From an uncultured Desulfobacter sp. (GTDB lineage: Bacteria; Desulfobacterota; Desulfobacteria; Desulfobacterales; Desulfobacteraceae): DNA of 64,000 bases. This document shows, piece by piece, positions 55,641-64,000 of the stretch (position 1 is the stretch's first letter; the number at the start of each line of letters is the position of its first letter). The stretch is from assembly GCF_963664415.1 (NCBI RefSeq), contig NZ_OY761445.1, forward strand, positions 620,001-684,000, in the 5' to 3' direction. A model generated the notes under the pieces. The model saw only the letters and a list, made by a program, of their open reading frames with translations, was not told where the DNA came from and did no database searches. The translations under genes were made by a program, and so were the position numbers.

Positions 55641-57880
55641 GATGCCGCCGTCCCATGCTCTGCCGGCAGCTCAAGAATGAATACGGCACCCTGGCCCGGG
55701 CCTTTACTGTCAGTCCGAAGACGCCCTCCAATCTCCTTGGCTGCCAGGGCACCGGAGTGCAGGCCGAAGCCATGTCCGGATTTCCGGGTTGTAAAACCAT
55801 GCTGAAAAATACGGGTCAAATTTTCAGGCGCTATACCAACCCCGTTATCCGCCACGGAAAAACAGACTGTAGCGCCCTGCCCTTTGTATATCCCTAAGGT
55901 TATTAATTTTTCATTTTTTTCGCTTTCCGAACAGGCGTATTTTGCATTATTAATAAAATTCAACAAAATCTGCAAAACCTTATGCTTATCCACCACCACA
56001 TCCGGGAGATCCTCGTACTCTTTTTTAACCGTGACGTTGTGACGGACCAAAGCCCCTTGATTAAGCATCAGGGCATCTTCCATCAATATTTCAGGGGAAA
56101 TGGTTTCACTGATCCCCGAGACCCGCCCGTAATTTTGCTGCATGGCAACAATCTCCTTGATGTGCTCAATACGACCGGCTAACGCTTCAGTTTCGGAAAA
56201 CAGCCGGCTATGCTCATCAGCAAGGGCATTGCCAAGGGATATGAGATATTTGGGAATCTGCTGCCCCTTTGGATCCCGGGCCATAAATTGGGCCAGATCC
56301 TCCGGGGAAAGATCCATCATCCCGGCAATCTTCGACAGGTTGCCCACCCTGGATTCACGAAGCGCATCCAATATCAAGGTAGCGGAGACGTTAACGCTGT
56401 TGAGCACATTACCGACATTGTGGAGTACTCCCGTGGCAACCTCGGCCATCCCCGCAGCCCTGGAGGCCTCCAGCAGTGAGGTCTGGGCAACGGAGAGCTC
56501 GGACAAAGCCTCTTCCTTGGCCTGAACCTGATCCTCAAGCTCCCGGGTCCGCTGCTTCACCTGCAACTCAAGGGTGTCTCTGGCTTTGATCACGTCTTTT
56601 TGAAACCCCTGTCTGGCAACGGTCGCCCCAAGCATATCTGCCAGGGCCATAAAACAACTGATCTCAGCCGCTGTCCATTCGCGTACAGCATCGCAGTCTT
56701 CAAGGGCAAAAATCCCCCACCATATCCCCTCCACAAACACAGGAATAAGAATTAGAGATTGAATTTGGGAATACGTTAAAAGAATCTGCTCTGCATCACT
56801 GCACTTCTGCAAAGAAACAGACAAAGTCCGGCCTGCCGCAAGACTGTCAGCCCAGTGCGCCACCCCCCGTTTTTCAAAACTGATCATTTGGTCTTCAGGA
56901 TCTTCCTGTTCCGGTGATATGCCTGGAGCCGTCCATTCAAAGCGCTTTTTTGCACCAAAAGAGCCGGCGTCATCCTTGACAATGCCATGAAATACGGCCC
57001 TGCTGATACCGGCAGCCTTTCCAATATCCTCAAGTACCTTGACAATACTTTCTTTCCAGACTTGGTCCTGTAAAAAATGATAAGCGGCAAACCGGACACT
57101 TTCCAAAATATTATTTCTTTTCAACAACGCATCGGCCATTACGTTTACAGAAACAGCCAGCGCTCCCAGCTCATCCTTTCTGCGGGTTTTCGCCCTGACG
57201 GACAAATCCCCTCCGGCAATCTTTTGAACCAGCGTTTGAAGCGCTAAAATCGGCCGAACGATCTGGCGTGCATAGGCAATGGCACCCAAAAGGCTGATAA
57301 AAATACAAGTCAGCGCAACAACAATCGTACTTTTGTATAGACCTGAAACACTTTTATCATACTCTTCAAGGGAGAGGCCCACGTGAATCCAGCCCCATTG
57401 AATGCCTGAATAGTCAAAGGGCTGGGCAAAATGAAAAACACGCCGCTGAAACAAAGGACTTAACTCAATCTCCCATGAAGTTTCACGCACCGGTCTGACA
57501 AGGTGGGAATCCTCCAGCTGGGCCACCTCCCACTTTTTCTGTTCTATAACCAAAGCAAAACCGTCATTTTTCATGATAATTAAAAAGTCAATATCAGCGT
57601 CCCCTTTCAGCAAAACCTGGGCAGAACTGACAACGCTGGAATAATCCTCATTGACTGCAGCACTTGCCGCCACATCATGCAACGAAGCGGCCAGGCCTTT
57701 GGCTTTGGAAGCCAGAGTGTTGACAAATATATCCTTTTGACTGGGAACGGTTATCACCATGAAAACCAACAAGGGAACGATGGACAAACCCCATCCCAAG
57801 AGCATGGTACGCATAAAAATGCTTAACCGCCCCCCCTTTTTGGTTTCCAATTGCCTTGTTTTGTTTTTAATTGAGGTCAA
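55637..57880 (-). CDS. Membrane HAMP-GAF kinase with non-standard H-box
   Basis: A 747-residue protein starting at TTG 57880 (AGGGG eight bases before). It has a membrane helix (~24-46), a periplasmic region of ~135 residues, a second helix (~185-203), HAMP (~205-255) and GAF (~260-430; GIWWGIFALEDCDAVREW). A coiled coil and kinase core follow, with the candidate phosphoacceptor in ATGVLHNVGNVLNSVNVSA, and HATPase_c with DNGVGIAPENL and GHGFGLHSGALAA. The core is paralogous to the next gene. The binding-protein gene and remnant directly upstream suggest that a PhnD-like protein delivers its signal to this sensor. Confidence 0.88.
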   Translation of the reverse strand: MTSIKNKTRQLETKKGGRLSIFMRTMLLGWGLSIVPLLVFMVITVPSQKDIFVNTLASKAKGLAASLHDVAASAAVNEDYSSVVSSAQVLLKGDADIDFLIIMKNDGFALVIEQKKWEVAQLEDSHLVRPVRETSWEIELSPLFQRRVFHFAQPFDYSGIQWGWIHVGLSLEEYDKSVSGLYKSTIVVALTCIFISLLGAIAYARQIVRPILALQTLVQKIAGGDLSVRAKTRRKDELGALAVSVNVMADALLKRNNILESVRFAAYHFLQDQVWKESIVKVLEDIGKAAGISRAVFHGIVKDDAGSFGAKKRFEWTAPGISPEQEDPEDQMISFEKRGVAHWADSLAAGRTLSVSLQKCSDAEQILLTYSQIQSLILIPVFVEGIWWGIFALEDCDAVREWTAAEISCFMALADMLGATVARQGFQKDVIKARDTLELQVKQRTRELEDQVQAKEEALSELSVAQTSLLEASRAAGMAEVATGVLHNVGNVLNSVNVSATLILDALRESRVGNLSKIAGMMDLSPEDLAQFMARDPKGQQIPKYLISLGNALADEHSRLFSETEALAGRIEHIKEIVAMQQNYGRVSGISETISPEILMEDALMLNQGALVRHNVTVKKEYEDLPDVVVDKHKVLQILLNFINNAKYACSESEKNEKLITLGIYKGQGATVCFSVADNGVGIAPENLTRIFQHGFTTRKSGHGFGLHSGALAAKEIGGRLRTDSKGPGQGAVFILELPAEHGTAAS

Positions 57881-57916
57881 TTGTTCGCCCCTTTGTTTTT
57901 CCCGGATTTTGACCTG

Positions 57917-58240
57917 TCACAAATGCCGTAATTCTTTTCCAATAAAGTGACAATGTTCGCAAAATCTGCTTGATCTGGGCGTGATAATCTTTTCAAAAAC
58001 AGAAAACAACCGGGATATAAGGTGATGATTTTTAAACAATTTTAACCTGCTGTGCGATCTGGGGATTGAGTTCAGCCATGATATCCAACCCTTTGAGATT
58101 AACCAGGCATGCATCGGCCTGTTTAAAAAATACGGGCAGAACAGCCTCATTTATCTTGTTGACCCATTTGAGTTTACTAAAGTACGTATCGGCCTGTCCC
58201 AGTCCCTTTTCCACCATAAGCGAACGCAGCCAGGTACAGC
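57917..58240 (-). pseudogene. Remnant of a second PhnD-like binding protein
   Basis: Immediately after the intact binding-protein gene, the frame SLMVEKGLGQADTYFSKLKW and NKINEAVLPVFFKQADACLV, then GLDIMAELNPQIAQQVKIV, matches residues ~155-230 of the 58241 gene. After a stop codon the similarity goes on with two in-frame stops (KSSPYIPVVFCF, KDYHAQIKQIL), corresponding to ASKGYIPGFLGFRKNY. The first half and the end are missing. This is a decayed tandem duplicate. Confidence 0.75.
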
Positions 58241-59227
58241 TCAAAGCGGTTCGTGAATATTCCCATACCCTAATTGGCTATGATCCTTTTTCAATAACCT
58301 AAATTCTCCGGTGGCGGCACCAAATAAGCGCTGGTGTTCTTTGATCAATTCCATTGTCGGCCCCAGGATTTCAATGGAATTTAATACAAGATCGTCCATT
58401 TGAAACATAGTTAGAATCTGATACCCTGCGGGTGTTTGATGCCAATTTTTAATATTGTCTACAATGACACTTTTAATTATAGATTCATAGTTTTTGCGGA
58501 ACCCAAGAAAACCGGGGATATATCCTTTGGACGCAGCCACAATTCGAAGCTGCTGTGCAATCTGGGGATTAAGTTCCGCCATGGTATCAAATCCGTGCCG
58601 GGTCACCAGGCAGGCATCTGTCTTGCCGAAAAAAACAGGAAGAACCGCTTCAGAGATCTTGTTGACCGGTACCACCTTGTCAAAAAAATGTTTTGCTGCC
58701 GGCAGCCCTGCCTTGCCAAGTTGAACATCCAGCCAGACGGTGCCCAAGGTAGATCCGGCATTCTTGGGAAACTTTATAACGGACTTTTTAAGCTCTTGAA
58801 GATCTGCAAAGCCGCTCTTTTCCCGGACAAGCAGCAGGTATTCTACGGCGATACTGCCCCCATAAACGGCAAAGATAAACCGGTCATGGCCAAGCAAGTC
58901 CTGTACGTGGTAAAAATCAACTGCGCTTAAGTTGATAAGATCCACACTTTTTTGCTTAATCGCTGTTTCAATTTCCCCAAGATCATTATAAATTGTCGGG
59001 TGAACGGTAACTTGAAAATCATCTTTAACCACCAACTGCGTTGCCCACAACTTCAGTGCCGCCAAGGTATCATTCTCGTTAATCTCACCGATGATCGATC
59101 TGGAGAATCCCATATTAACGATCTCTTCCGACTTTGCCGGACCGGCCGCCAGTAAGGCGGCAACAATCGGCAGCATAATGATCCCCACCCGAAACAGCGT
59201 AGAGGTTATCCAATAATTCCATCTCAT
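58241..59227 (-). CDS. PhnD-like periplasmic phosphate/phosphonate-type binding protein
   Basis: A 328-residue intact solute-binding protein: signal peptide (LFRVGIIMLPIVAALLAAGPAKS), then NMGFSRSIIGEINENDTLAA, VTVHPTIYNDLGEIETAIKQ, LLLVREKSGFADLQELK, and FFGKTDACLVTRHGFDTMAE. The phosphonate-binding (PhnD/PtxB) family fits best. No transporter genes accompany it; instead it is followed by two kinases and a c-di-GMP regulator, so signalling is more likely than uptake. It starts 17 bases after the TolC-like gene. Two decayed paralogues flank it (57917-58240 and 60865-61320). Confidence 0.82.
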   Translation of the reverse strand: MRWNYWITSTLFRVGIIMLPIVAALLAAGPAKSEEIVNMGFSRSIIGEINENDTLAALKLWATQLVVKDDFQVTVHPTIYNDLGEIETAIKQKSVDLINLSAVDFYHVQDLLGHDRFIFAVYGGSIAVEYLLLVREKSGFADLQELKKSVIKFPKNAGSTLGTVWLDVQLGKAGLPAAKHFFDKVVPVNKISEAVLPVFFGKTDACLVTRHGFDTMAELNPQIAQQLRIVAASKGYIPGFLGFRKNYESIIKSVIVDNIKNWHQTPAGYQILTMFQMDDLVLNSIEILGPTMELIKEHQRLFGAATGEFRLLKKDHSQLGYGNIHEPL

Positions 59228-59243
59228 CTTTATATTTACAGGA

Positions 59244-60689
59244 TTACTCCATCTGATTTAACACCTCAGCGCCTACGATCAGGTCCAAGCGGGAAAGCAG
59301 GGCGACATGTTCATACCTGGCTTTGTAATGTTGGGCCGCCATCAGGGCCTCGGTTAACTGGGCCTGGATGACATCATCAGTCTCCACCAGCTCGCTTTGG
59401 TAGGCCCGAACGTTAAGCCCCCGGTTCTCCGTGGCAGCAGCCAGGGCATTTCCCGACGCATCACAGGATTTTTGGGCTGCGTCAAGGGATAGGAGAACAT
59501 CCCTTACCTGAAGTCCTATACCCTCTTTAAGCAGGAACTGTTCCTCTTTAATCTTGGCAATGGCTGCCCTGGCCGCAGCGATTTTATTTACTGTAAGCAT
59601 TCCGTTAAAAAGAGGAATTTCTACACCGATCCCAAAGGTCCATCCCTGTTCATTTTCGGGGGTGGCAAGCCCGCCGGCGCTGTCCGGCCACCACTTATGA
59701 ATATCGCCGGTCAAGGCAAGCTTTGGGAAAAAACCGCTTTTGGCGGTTTTTAATGCACCCTCAGCCGCTTTAAGGCCTGCTTCTACCTTGGCCCAGTCCG
59801 GATTGAACGTATAGGCTTTTTCCACGATTTCGCCCGTATCAATGGGAAATGACGACAAAGGGATTTTTCTATCTTCAGGTTCAACACTTTTTTCCCAGGA
59901 CAGCCCCATGGTATTGGCCAGGGCAGCCCGGGACATCAGCTTGTTTTTTTCAAGCAGGGCGACCATGGATCTTAAGGTATCCACCATGACCTTGTTGTTG
60001 AGCCAGTCTGTTTTTTTCACCGTGCCTGCCCCCTCTTTATACATGGTCTCAGTCAGGTTCAAGGTGGCGTTCATCCGGGACAGGGTGTCAAGGCCTACCT
60101 GGTGCAGTTTTTTGGCCAGCACGGCCCCCCAGTAATACCGCTTGACGTCGTCAATGATTTCAAGATCCGTGCGCCGGACCTCCTGTTTCATTATGTCCAC
60201 AAGGCCCTGGGTCTGCTCCCGATACCCCTTTCGCATGCCTCCGTCGTATAAAAGCCACGTGGCTTCAATGGTGGCGGTATAACTTTTTTCCACGAGGATA
60301 TCTATTTCCTGCCCCGGTGTGGGGATGGACAGTCCCGCCAATCCACCTAATAACGGATGGTTTGGCAGGGTAATGGCCCCTGCAGGATAATCGAAATTAA
60401 GTGCCTCATCCAGACGCGAAAACCCACCCTGGGCTGTAACCTGGGGCCAGTATGCGGCAAGGGTCTGCCGGTGCTGGGCTTGGGCCATTTCAAGGGCGAA
60501 CCTGGACGCCGGCCGGCGACGATTGTTCTCTAACGCCTGTTCTATACATGCGTCCAATCCGGCTTTTTGTATCTCTTCTTTTTTTTGTAATTCCCGGCTT
60601 TGTGCAGGACCTGCGATCATGGTCAACACAACTATAAGCATAACAGCGACACGCCAGGCATCTTTGGGCCAAATCTTTTTTCTACCCAT
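59244..60689 (-). CDS. TolC-family outer-membrane efflux protein
   Basis: A 481-residue outer-membrane channel subunit. The signal peptide (VAVMLIVVLTMIAGPAQS) is followed by two homologous helix-strand halves. LEMAQAQHRQTLAAYWPQVTAQGG and KAAEGALKTAKSGFFPKLAL are the repeated TolC motifs, and VEIPLFNGMLTVNKIAAARA is the second beta segment approach. No inner-membrane pump or adaptor gene accompanies it in the window; instead it leads the binding-protein/kinase cluster. AAAGGAGCG precedes the ATG. It may serve an RND or ABC exporter encoded elsewhere, possibly regulated by the linked kinases. Confidence 0.9.
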   Translation of the reverse strand: MGRKKIWPKDAWRVAVMLIVVLTMIAGPAQSRELQKKEEIQKAGLDACIEQALENNRRRPASRFALEMAQAQHRQTLAAYWPQVTAQGGFSRLDEALNFDYPAGAITLPNHPLLGGLAGLSIPTPGQEIDILVEKSYTATIEATWLLYDGGMRKGYREQTQGLVDIMKQEVRRTDLEIIDDVKRYYWGAVLAKKLHQVGLDTLSRMNATLNLTETMYKEGAGTVKKTDWLNNKVMVDTLRSMVALLEKNKLMSRAALANTMGLSWEKSVEPEDRKIPLSSFPIDTGEIVEKAYTFNPDWAKVEAGLKAAEGALKTAKSGFFPKLALTGDIHKWWPDSAGGLATPENEQGWTFGIGVEIPLFNGMLTVNKIAAARAAIAKIKEEQFLLKEGIGLQVRDVLLSLDAAQKSCDASGNALAAATENRGLNVRAYQSELVETDDVIQAQLTEALMAAQHYKARYEHVALLSRLDLIVGAEVLNQME

Positions 60690-60864
60690 CTACGCTCCTT
60701 TTCAAATTCTTAACTTTTAATTCTTTAAAAAGGCTCTATTTTTTTAGTACAGGATAAACGGAGATTAATGTTTCATCCAACCCAAGTATCGGACGAAAGC
60801 CCCCTTTTTTTGGCGAATCTTTTTCTTATAATACGTTTACTATACTTTAGATACTGCACTTTGG

Positions 60865-61320
60865 CTACAAATAGATGCATATAACGCCTCGTTTCAGCTC
60901 TTGAACTTTGGATTTATAATTTTTTCGAAATGCCAGAAAACCAGGGATGTATCCTTTGGAAGCGGCCACAATTTTAAGCTGACGTGAAATCTGAGGATTA
61001 AGTTCGGCCATAATGTCAAAAACTTTTTGGGTCACCAGGCAGGCATCTTCCTTGCCGAAAAAAACTGGAAGAAGGACCTCACTGACCTTACCCACATGCG
61101 CCATGGGGTCAAAAAAATATTCTGCTGCCGGCAGCCCTGCCCGTGCCAGTTCCACATCCAGCCAAATAATCGACCGGGAAAACCCGATATTAAGGTGCTC
61201 ATTGGCCTGAATCACGCCGCTGTTCAGGCTGGCGGCAGCGACCAGCAGTATCATGGCCCAACACCTGTATTTTACCGGCTTGATTTTAATTGCTGACTGC
61301 ATTTGTTCCTTCACCGACAT
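60865..61320 (-). pseudogene. Internally deleted PhnD-like binding protein
   Basis: A 151-residue frame similar to the 58241 protein but with the middle missing. The signal peptide and NIGFSRSI join directly to IWLDVELARAGLPAAEYFFD, skipping about 120 residues. Then KVSEVLLPVFFGKEDACLV and QLKIVAASKGYIPGFLAFRK follow, and the frame ends early (KRGVICIYL) without the last ~90 residues. The deletion keeps the frame, so a short secreted peptide could be made, but not a folded two-lobe binding protein. An ATG at 61302 is an alternative start. Confidence 0.75.
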
Positions 61321-61371
61321 ATTAAATCCATTTTCGCCTCGTCTATGGCGGACTATGACACCAAATCACCC

Positions 61372-61416
61372 TCGGGATCGAAACGTCCATTGTTTTCGAT
61401 TCCGATCCCGACGATC
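61372..61416. repeat. Repeat family C, copy 2
   Basis: A shorter version of the 51699 repeat, sharing the identical block 61386-61407 and the flanking CGGGATCGAAA / CCGATCCCGA inverted arrangement. It lies about 43 bases past the stop of the minus-strand kinase. Confidence 0.75.
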
Positions 61417-61458
61417 TTTTGGATATAAATGGAGTTAACATGCACCAAACAAGCCGCA

Positions 61459-64000
61459 TCATTTCTCCAATGGTAAACGTATGATAAAATTCGCCCCTTT
61501 TCCCGGAGACGAAACCACATCCATTGTCCCGCCATGATTTTGTGTAATGATAAAATATGAAACGGATAATCCAAGGCCTGTGCCCACCCCCACAGGCTTT
61601 GTGGTAAAAAACGGCTCAAAAATCCTTGACCGGATGGCTTTATCCATTCCCGGACCATTATCTTGAATCTCTATGCGCAACATACTTTCTTCCCTGGCAA
61701 GTCTTAAAATAAAACAGGGAAATTCGCGGCTGCCTGCATCCCGATTCTGCATAGCCTGGGCACCGTTGCGTAGAATATTCAATAAAACCTGCTGTATTTT
61801 TGCCCCTTCGCAAAAAATCATGGGCAGATTTTTTCCATATTCTTTGATGATTTTAATTGTTTTAAAATCATGCTGTTTTTTTAGATCATAATCGGTGGTT
61901 GCAAGTTCCAGGGTCCTGTCCAGAAGTTGAATTGGATCACAACTTGAAAGAGCGGCATCTGATTTTCTGGCAAAACTGAGCATATTATTCACAATTTCGG
62001 ACATCCGCCAGCCGGACTCATTGATGGCGTTGATCATCCGTAAAATGCCCCGTTTTTCCATGAACGCCCCCATTTTTTCAATAGAGACGCCCACTTCATC
62101 GGCGGCCTTGAGATTTGCAGGTATGCTCAAGTCCTGCAGTCTTGATCTCATTACATTGGCCGTTTGCATCATACCGGCCAACGGGTTGTTGATTTCATGG
62201 GCCATGCCTGCGGCAAGTCCGCCGACAGAGAGCATCTTTTCGCTTTGAATCATCATTTCCTCCAGGCGCACCTGTTCGGTGACGTCGTCCACCCGGATGA
62301 CTGCCCCCTCCATACTGTTATCCTTCAGGGGGAAAACAGTGATATTATCGTAACGACTCCCGGTCTTTGTTTTGCACACAACCTTAGGTGAACTGATCAC
62401 CCGGCACTCACGGATGGCCGTCTCGATTTGCTGCATCTGCCCGGCCAGACTGGGAAACACCTGTGCCAGGGGCAGGCCCAGAACCATTTCCAGACTCAAT
62501 CCCGTGGCTTGCCGGGCCTTACGATTCCACTGGGTCACCCGGCCCTCACGATCCACCCCCACCAACACCGACGGCATGGAATCAATAATATTTGAAAGAT
62601 AATTTTTAAGATGGTGAAGCTCGCCCTCCGCCTTTTTTTGTTGGGTAATATCCCTGAATTCCACCGTTCTGACCTGTCTGCCTTTGTATGGTATGTTGTG
62701 GGCTGCAAGCCGGACTGGATATTCTTCCCCGTTTTTACGCAGGCCAAAAGCTTCATAGGGTTCTTGGTAGCCCGAAGCAATCATGTCCCTTACCATGTGC
62801 CTGGATCTTTGAGTAAGCAGCAGCATTCCGTCCATTCCGATCAACTCATCAACCGCATAACCGGTTATTTCCGCCAACCCTTGATTGCATTCAAGAATGC
62901 GGCCTTGGTCATGGATCATAATGCCGCCAAAAGAAGCGTTATGAAGCGCTTTAAAACGTGCTTCACTCTCTTTGAGCTCATGGATGAGATGATGTAATTT
63001 TTCCTCGTCCTGTTTCTGGCGGGTAATCTCGGAAATCACTCCGATCACACCGACGATCTGGCCATCGACATTCTTGAGTGGCGTAAAATTTTCCCGAAAC
63101 CATGCATCTTCATTATGGGCCAAAGACAATTGTACTTCCATTTCGCCTTGGGGCTCACCAGACATCGCCTTGCGTATATTTTCTTCGGTCACGGATCCGC
63201 GGATAGATGAAAATACCTCCCAGGGCCTTTTCCCAAACGCCTCCTGTCTCTTTGTAAGGGTAATTTTCTCTACGGCTTTATTAAAAATCTGATACCTGAA
63301 TTCATTATCCAGAACGATGATACCTTCATTCATCGACTCAAGGATGTTGAGCAGCAGCTGTTCATTCTCCCGCAGTGCGGCTTGGGACTGCTTTCGCTGG
63401 GTAATATCCATCAAAACGCCATAATATATCAGCTCCTCATCTACCCTTCTGGGAACCGAATTACCTTCAAACCATAGTGTGTCGCCGGAAGGTTTGGTGA
63501 ATTGTCCCTCATAATGCCAGGGCGCTTCTTTTTCAAGCGCATTTTTGAGTGACATGGAAAAGCGGTCGCGATCACTTTCAGGCAGACAAGCGACAAATTC
63601 ACTAAAAAAAGGTTCCATTTCAGAATCCAAACCGAACATATCAATGACCCGCTCTCGTATCACACTGGTCAAGCGGCTCGATAATAGAGAGTTGGGATCT
63701 GCTTTGTATTGATACACGACACCCGGAACATTTGAGACAAGATCCCTTAGCCGCTCTTCGTTCTCCATCAACGCGTGTTCCATCCGCTTACGTTCAGTGA
63801 TGTCCATGGCCAGGCCCACGACGGCGGGCTCCCCGAATTCGTCTTCATCACATGGGACCTTTATGGTCCGAAGCCACCTTCTATCGCCGGCACTCTCCCG
63901 GTAAGGTTCTTCAACGATAAATATCTTCTCTCCACTTTCGATGGCTCTGCGATCGTCAGCCAGCATCCGTTCCACCTCATCCGGATCAGGGTGAACATCC
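61459..64000 (-). CDS. Multi-PAS histidine kinase (5' end outside window)
   Basis: The frame is open to the right edge, so the N-terminus is missing; about 845 residues are visible. They begin within a PAS/PAC region (RRWLRTIKVPCDEDEFG). Four further PAS domains follow: LRDLVSNVPGVVYQYKADP, LLNILESMNEGIIVLDNEF, FKALHNASFGGIMIHDQG and LSNIIDSMPSVLVGVDREGR. HisKA (LAAGMAHEINNPLAGMMQTA) and HATPase_c (DNGPGMDKA, GTGLGLSVSYFIITQN) complete it. No receiver domain is attached. From the last PAS to the end it is a close paralogue of the 46375 kinase, including the long insert between H-box and N-box. Confidence 0.88.
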   Translation of the reverse strand, partial: DVHPDPDEVERMLADDRRAIESGEKIFIVEEPYRESAGDRRWLRTIKVPCDEDEFGEPAVVGLAMDITERKRMEHALMENEERLRDLVSNVPGVVYQYKADPNSLLSSRLTSVIRERVIDMFGLDSEMEPFFSEFVACLPESDRDRFSMSLKNALEKEAPWHYEGQFTKPSGDTLWFEGNSVPRRVDEELIYYGVLMDITQRKQSQAALRENEQLLLNILESMNEGIIVLDNEFRYQIFNKAVEKITLTKRQEAFGKRPWEVFSSIRGSVTEENIRKAMSGEPQGEMEVQLSLAHNEDAWFRENFTPLKNVDGQIVGVIGVISEITRQKQDEEKLHHLIHELKESEARFKALHNASFGGIMIHDQGRILECNQGLAEITGYAVDELIGMDGMLLLTQRSRHMVRDMIASGYQEPYEAFGLRKNGEEYPVRLAAHNIPYKGRQVRTVEFRDITQQKKAEGELHHLKNYLSNIIDSMPSVLVGVDREGRVTQWNRKARQATGLSLEMVLGLPLAQVFPSLAGQMQQIETAIRECRVISSPKVVCKTKTGSRYDNITVFPLKDNSMEGAVIRVDDVTEQVRLEEMMIQSEKMLSVGGLAAGMAHEINNPLAGMMQTANVMRSRLQDLSIPANLKAADEVGVSIEKMGAFMEKRGILRMINAINESGWRMSEIVNNMLSFARKSDAALSSCDPIQLLDRTLELATTDYDLKKQHDFKTIKIIKEYGKNLPMIFCEGAKIQQVLLNILRNGAQAMQNRDAGSREFPCFILRLAREESMLRIEIQDNGPGMDKAIRSRIFEPFFTTKPVGVGTGLGLSVSYFIITQNHGGTMDVVSSPGKGANFIIRLPLEK

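Overview
The window looks like chromosomal DNA of a completely oxidising, sulfate-reducing member of the Desulfobacterales (Desulfobacter-like). This is inferred from gene content, not from a marker gene. The content includes an NfnAB/SudAB-type bifurcating oxidoreductase, a succinyl-CoA:acetate CoA-transferase-family enzyme, tandem c3-type cytochromes, a tungstate importer with a Mo/W-storage protein, a carboxyspermidine-type polyamine route, and a very high density of PAS histidine kinases. No rRNA, tRNA, CRISPR array, phage or origin was recognised.

Layout. 0-3.8 kb: nfnA (cut by the window edge) and nfnB, then tmk, a DUF3842 protein and a CooT-like protein on the minus strand. 3.8-11 kb: octaheme c3 cytochrome, class-I amidotransferase (PuuD-like), a small membrane protein, a DUF309 protein, a CoA-disulfide-reductase/rhodanese fusion and a CoA-transferase. 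11-31 kb: a signalling block with a soluble PAS kinase, a receiver protein, an HDOD protein, a REC-GAF-GGDEF-EAL protein, a wrecked Cache sensor kinase carrying an ISKra4-type insertion sequence, two hybrid kinases, an HD-GYP regulator, an orphan membrane protein and a CZB-type chemoreceptor. 31-34 kb: a quinol-oxidase-like membrane protein and a multiheme partner that has lost its middle. 34-41 kb: a metal module with tupABC, a sigma-54 activator facing a DUF4242-like protein, a PadR repressor facing a 69-residue basic protein, and a molybdenum-storage-protein homologue. 41-51.6 kb: another hybrid kinase, a truncated octaheme tetrathionate reductase-like gene, a lipoprotein solute-binding protein coupled to a kinase, and the carboxynorspermidine decarboxylase/dehydrogenase pair. 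51.6-64 kb: a minus-strand cluster TolC - PhnD-like binding protein - binding-protein remnant - kinase - kinase - REC/GGDEF/EAL regulator. Its last three genes are joined by 4-base ATGA overlaps. A further binding-protein remnant and a kinase running off the edge follow.

The genes fit a bacterium that takes up and stores tungstate or molybdate, moves electrons through multiheme cytochromes, and invests heavily in sensing, including c-di-GMP turnover (two GGDEF-EAL proteins and one HD-GYP protein). Two patterns stand out. First, decay is concentrated in periplasmic sensor and multiheme cytochrome genes: at least six broken copies, several of them next to intact paralogues. Second, three families of dispersed, partly palindromic intergenic repeats occur, with family-specific placement relative to minus-strand genes: family A begins at stop codons, family B lies 50-80 bases upstream of starts, and family C lies just downstream of genes. 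All identifications come from reading the sequence; no database search was run.
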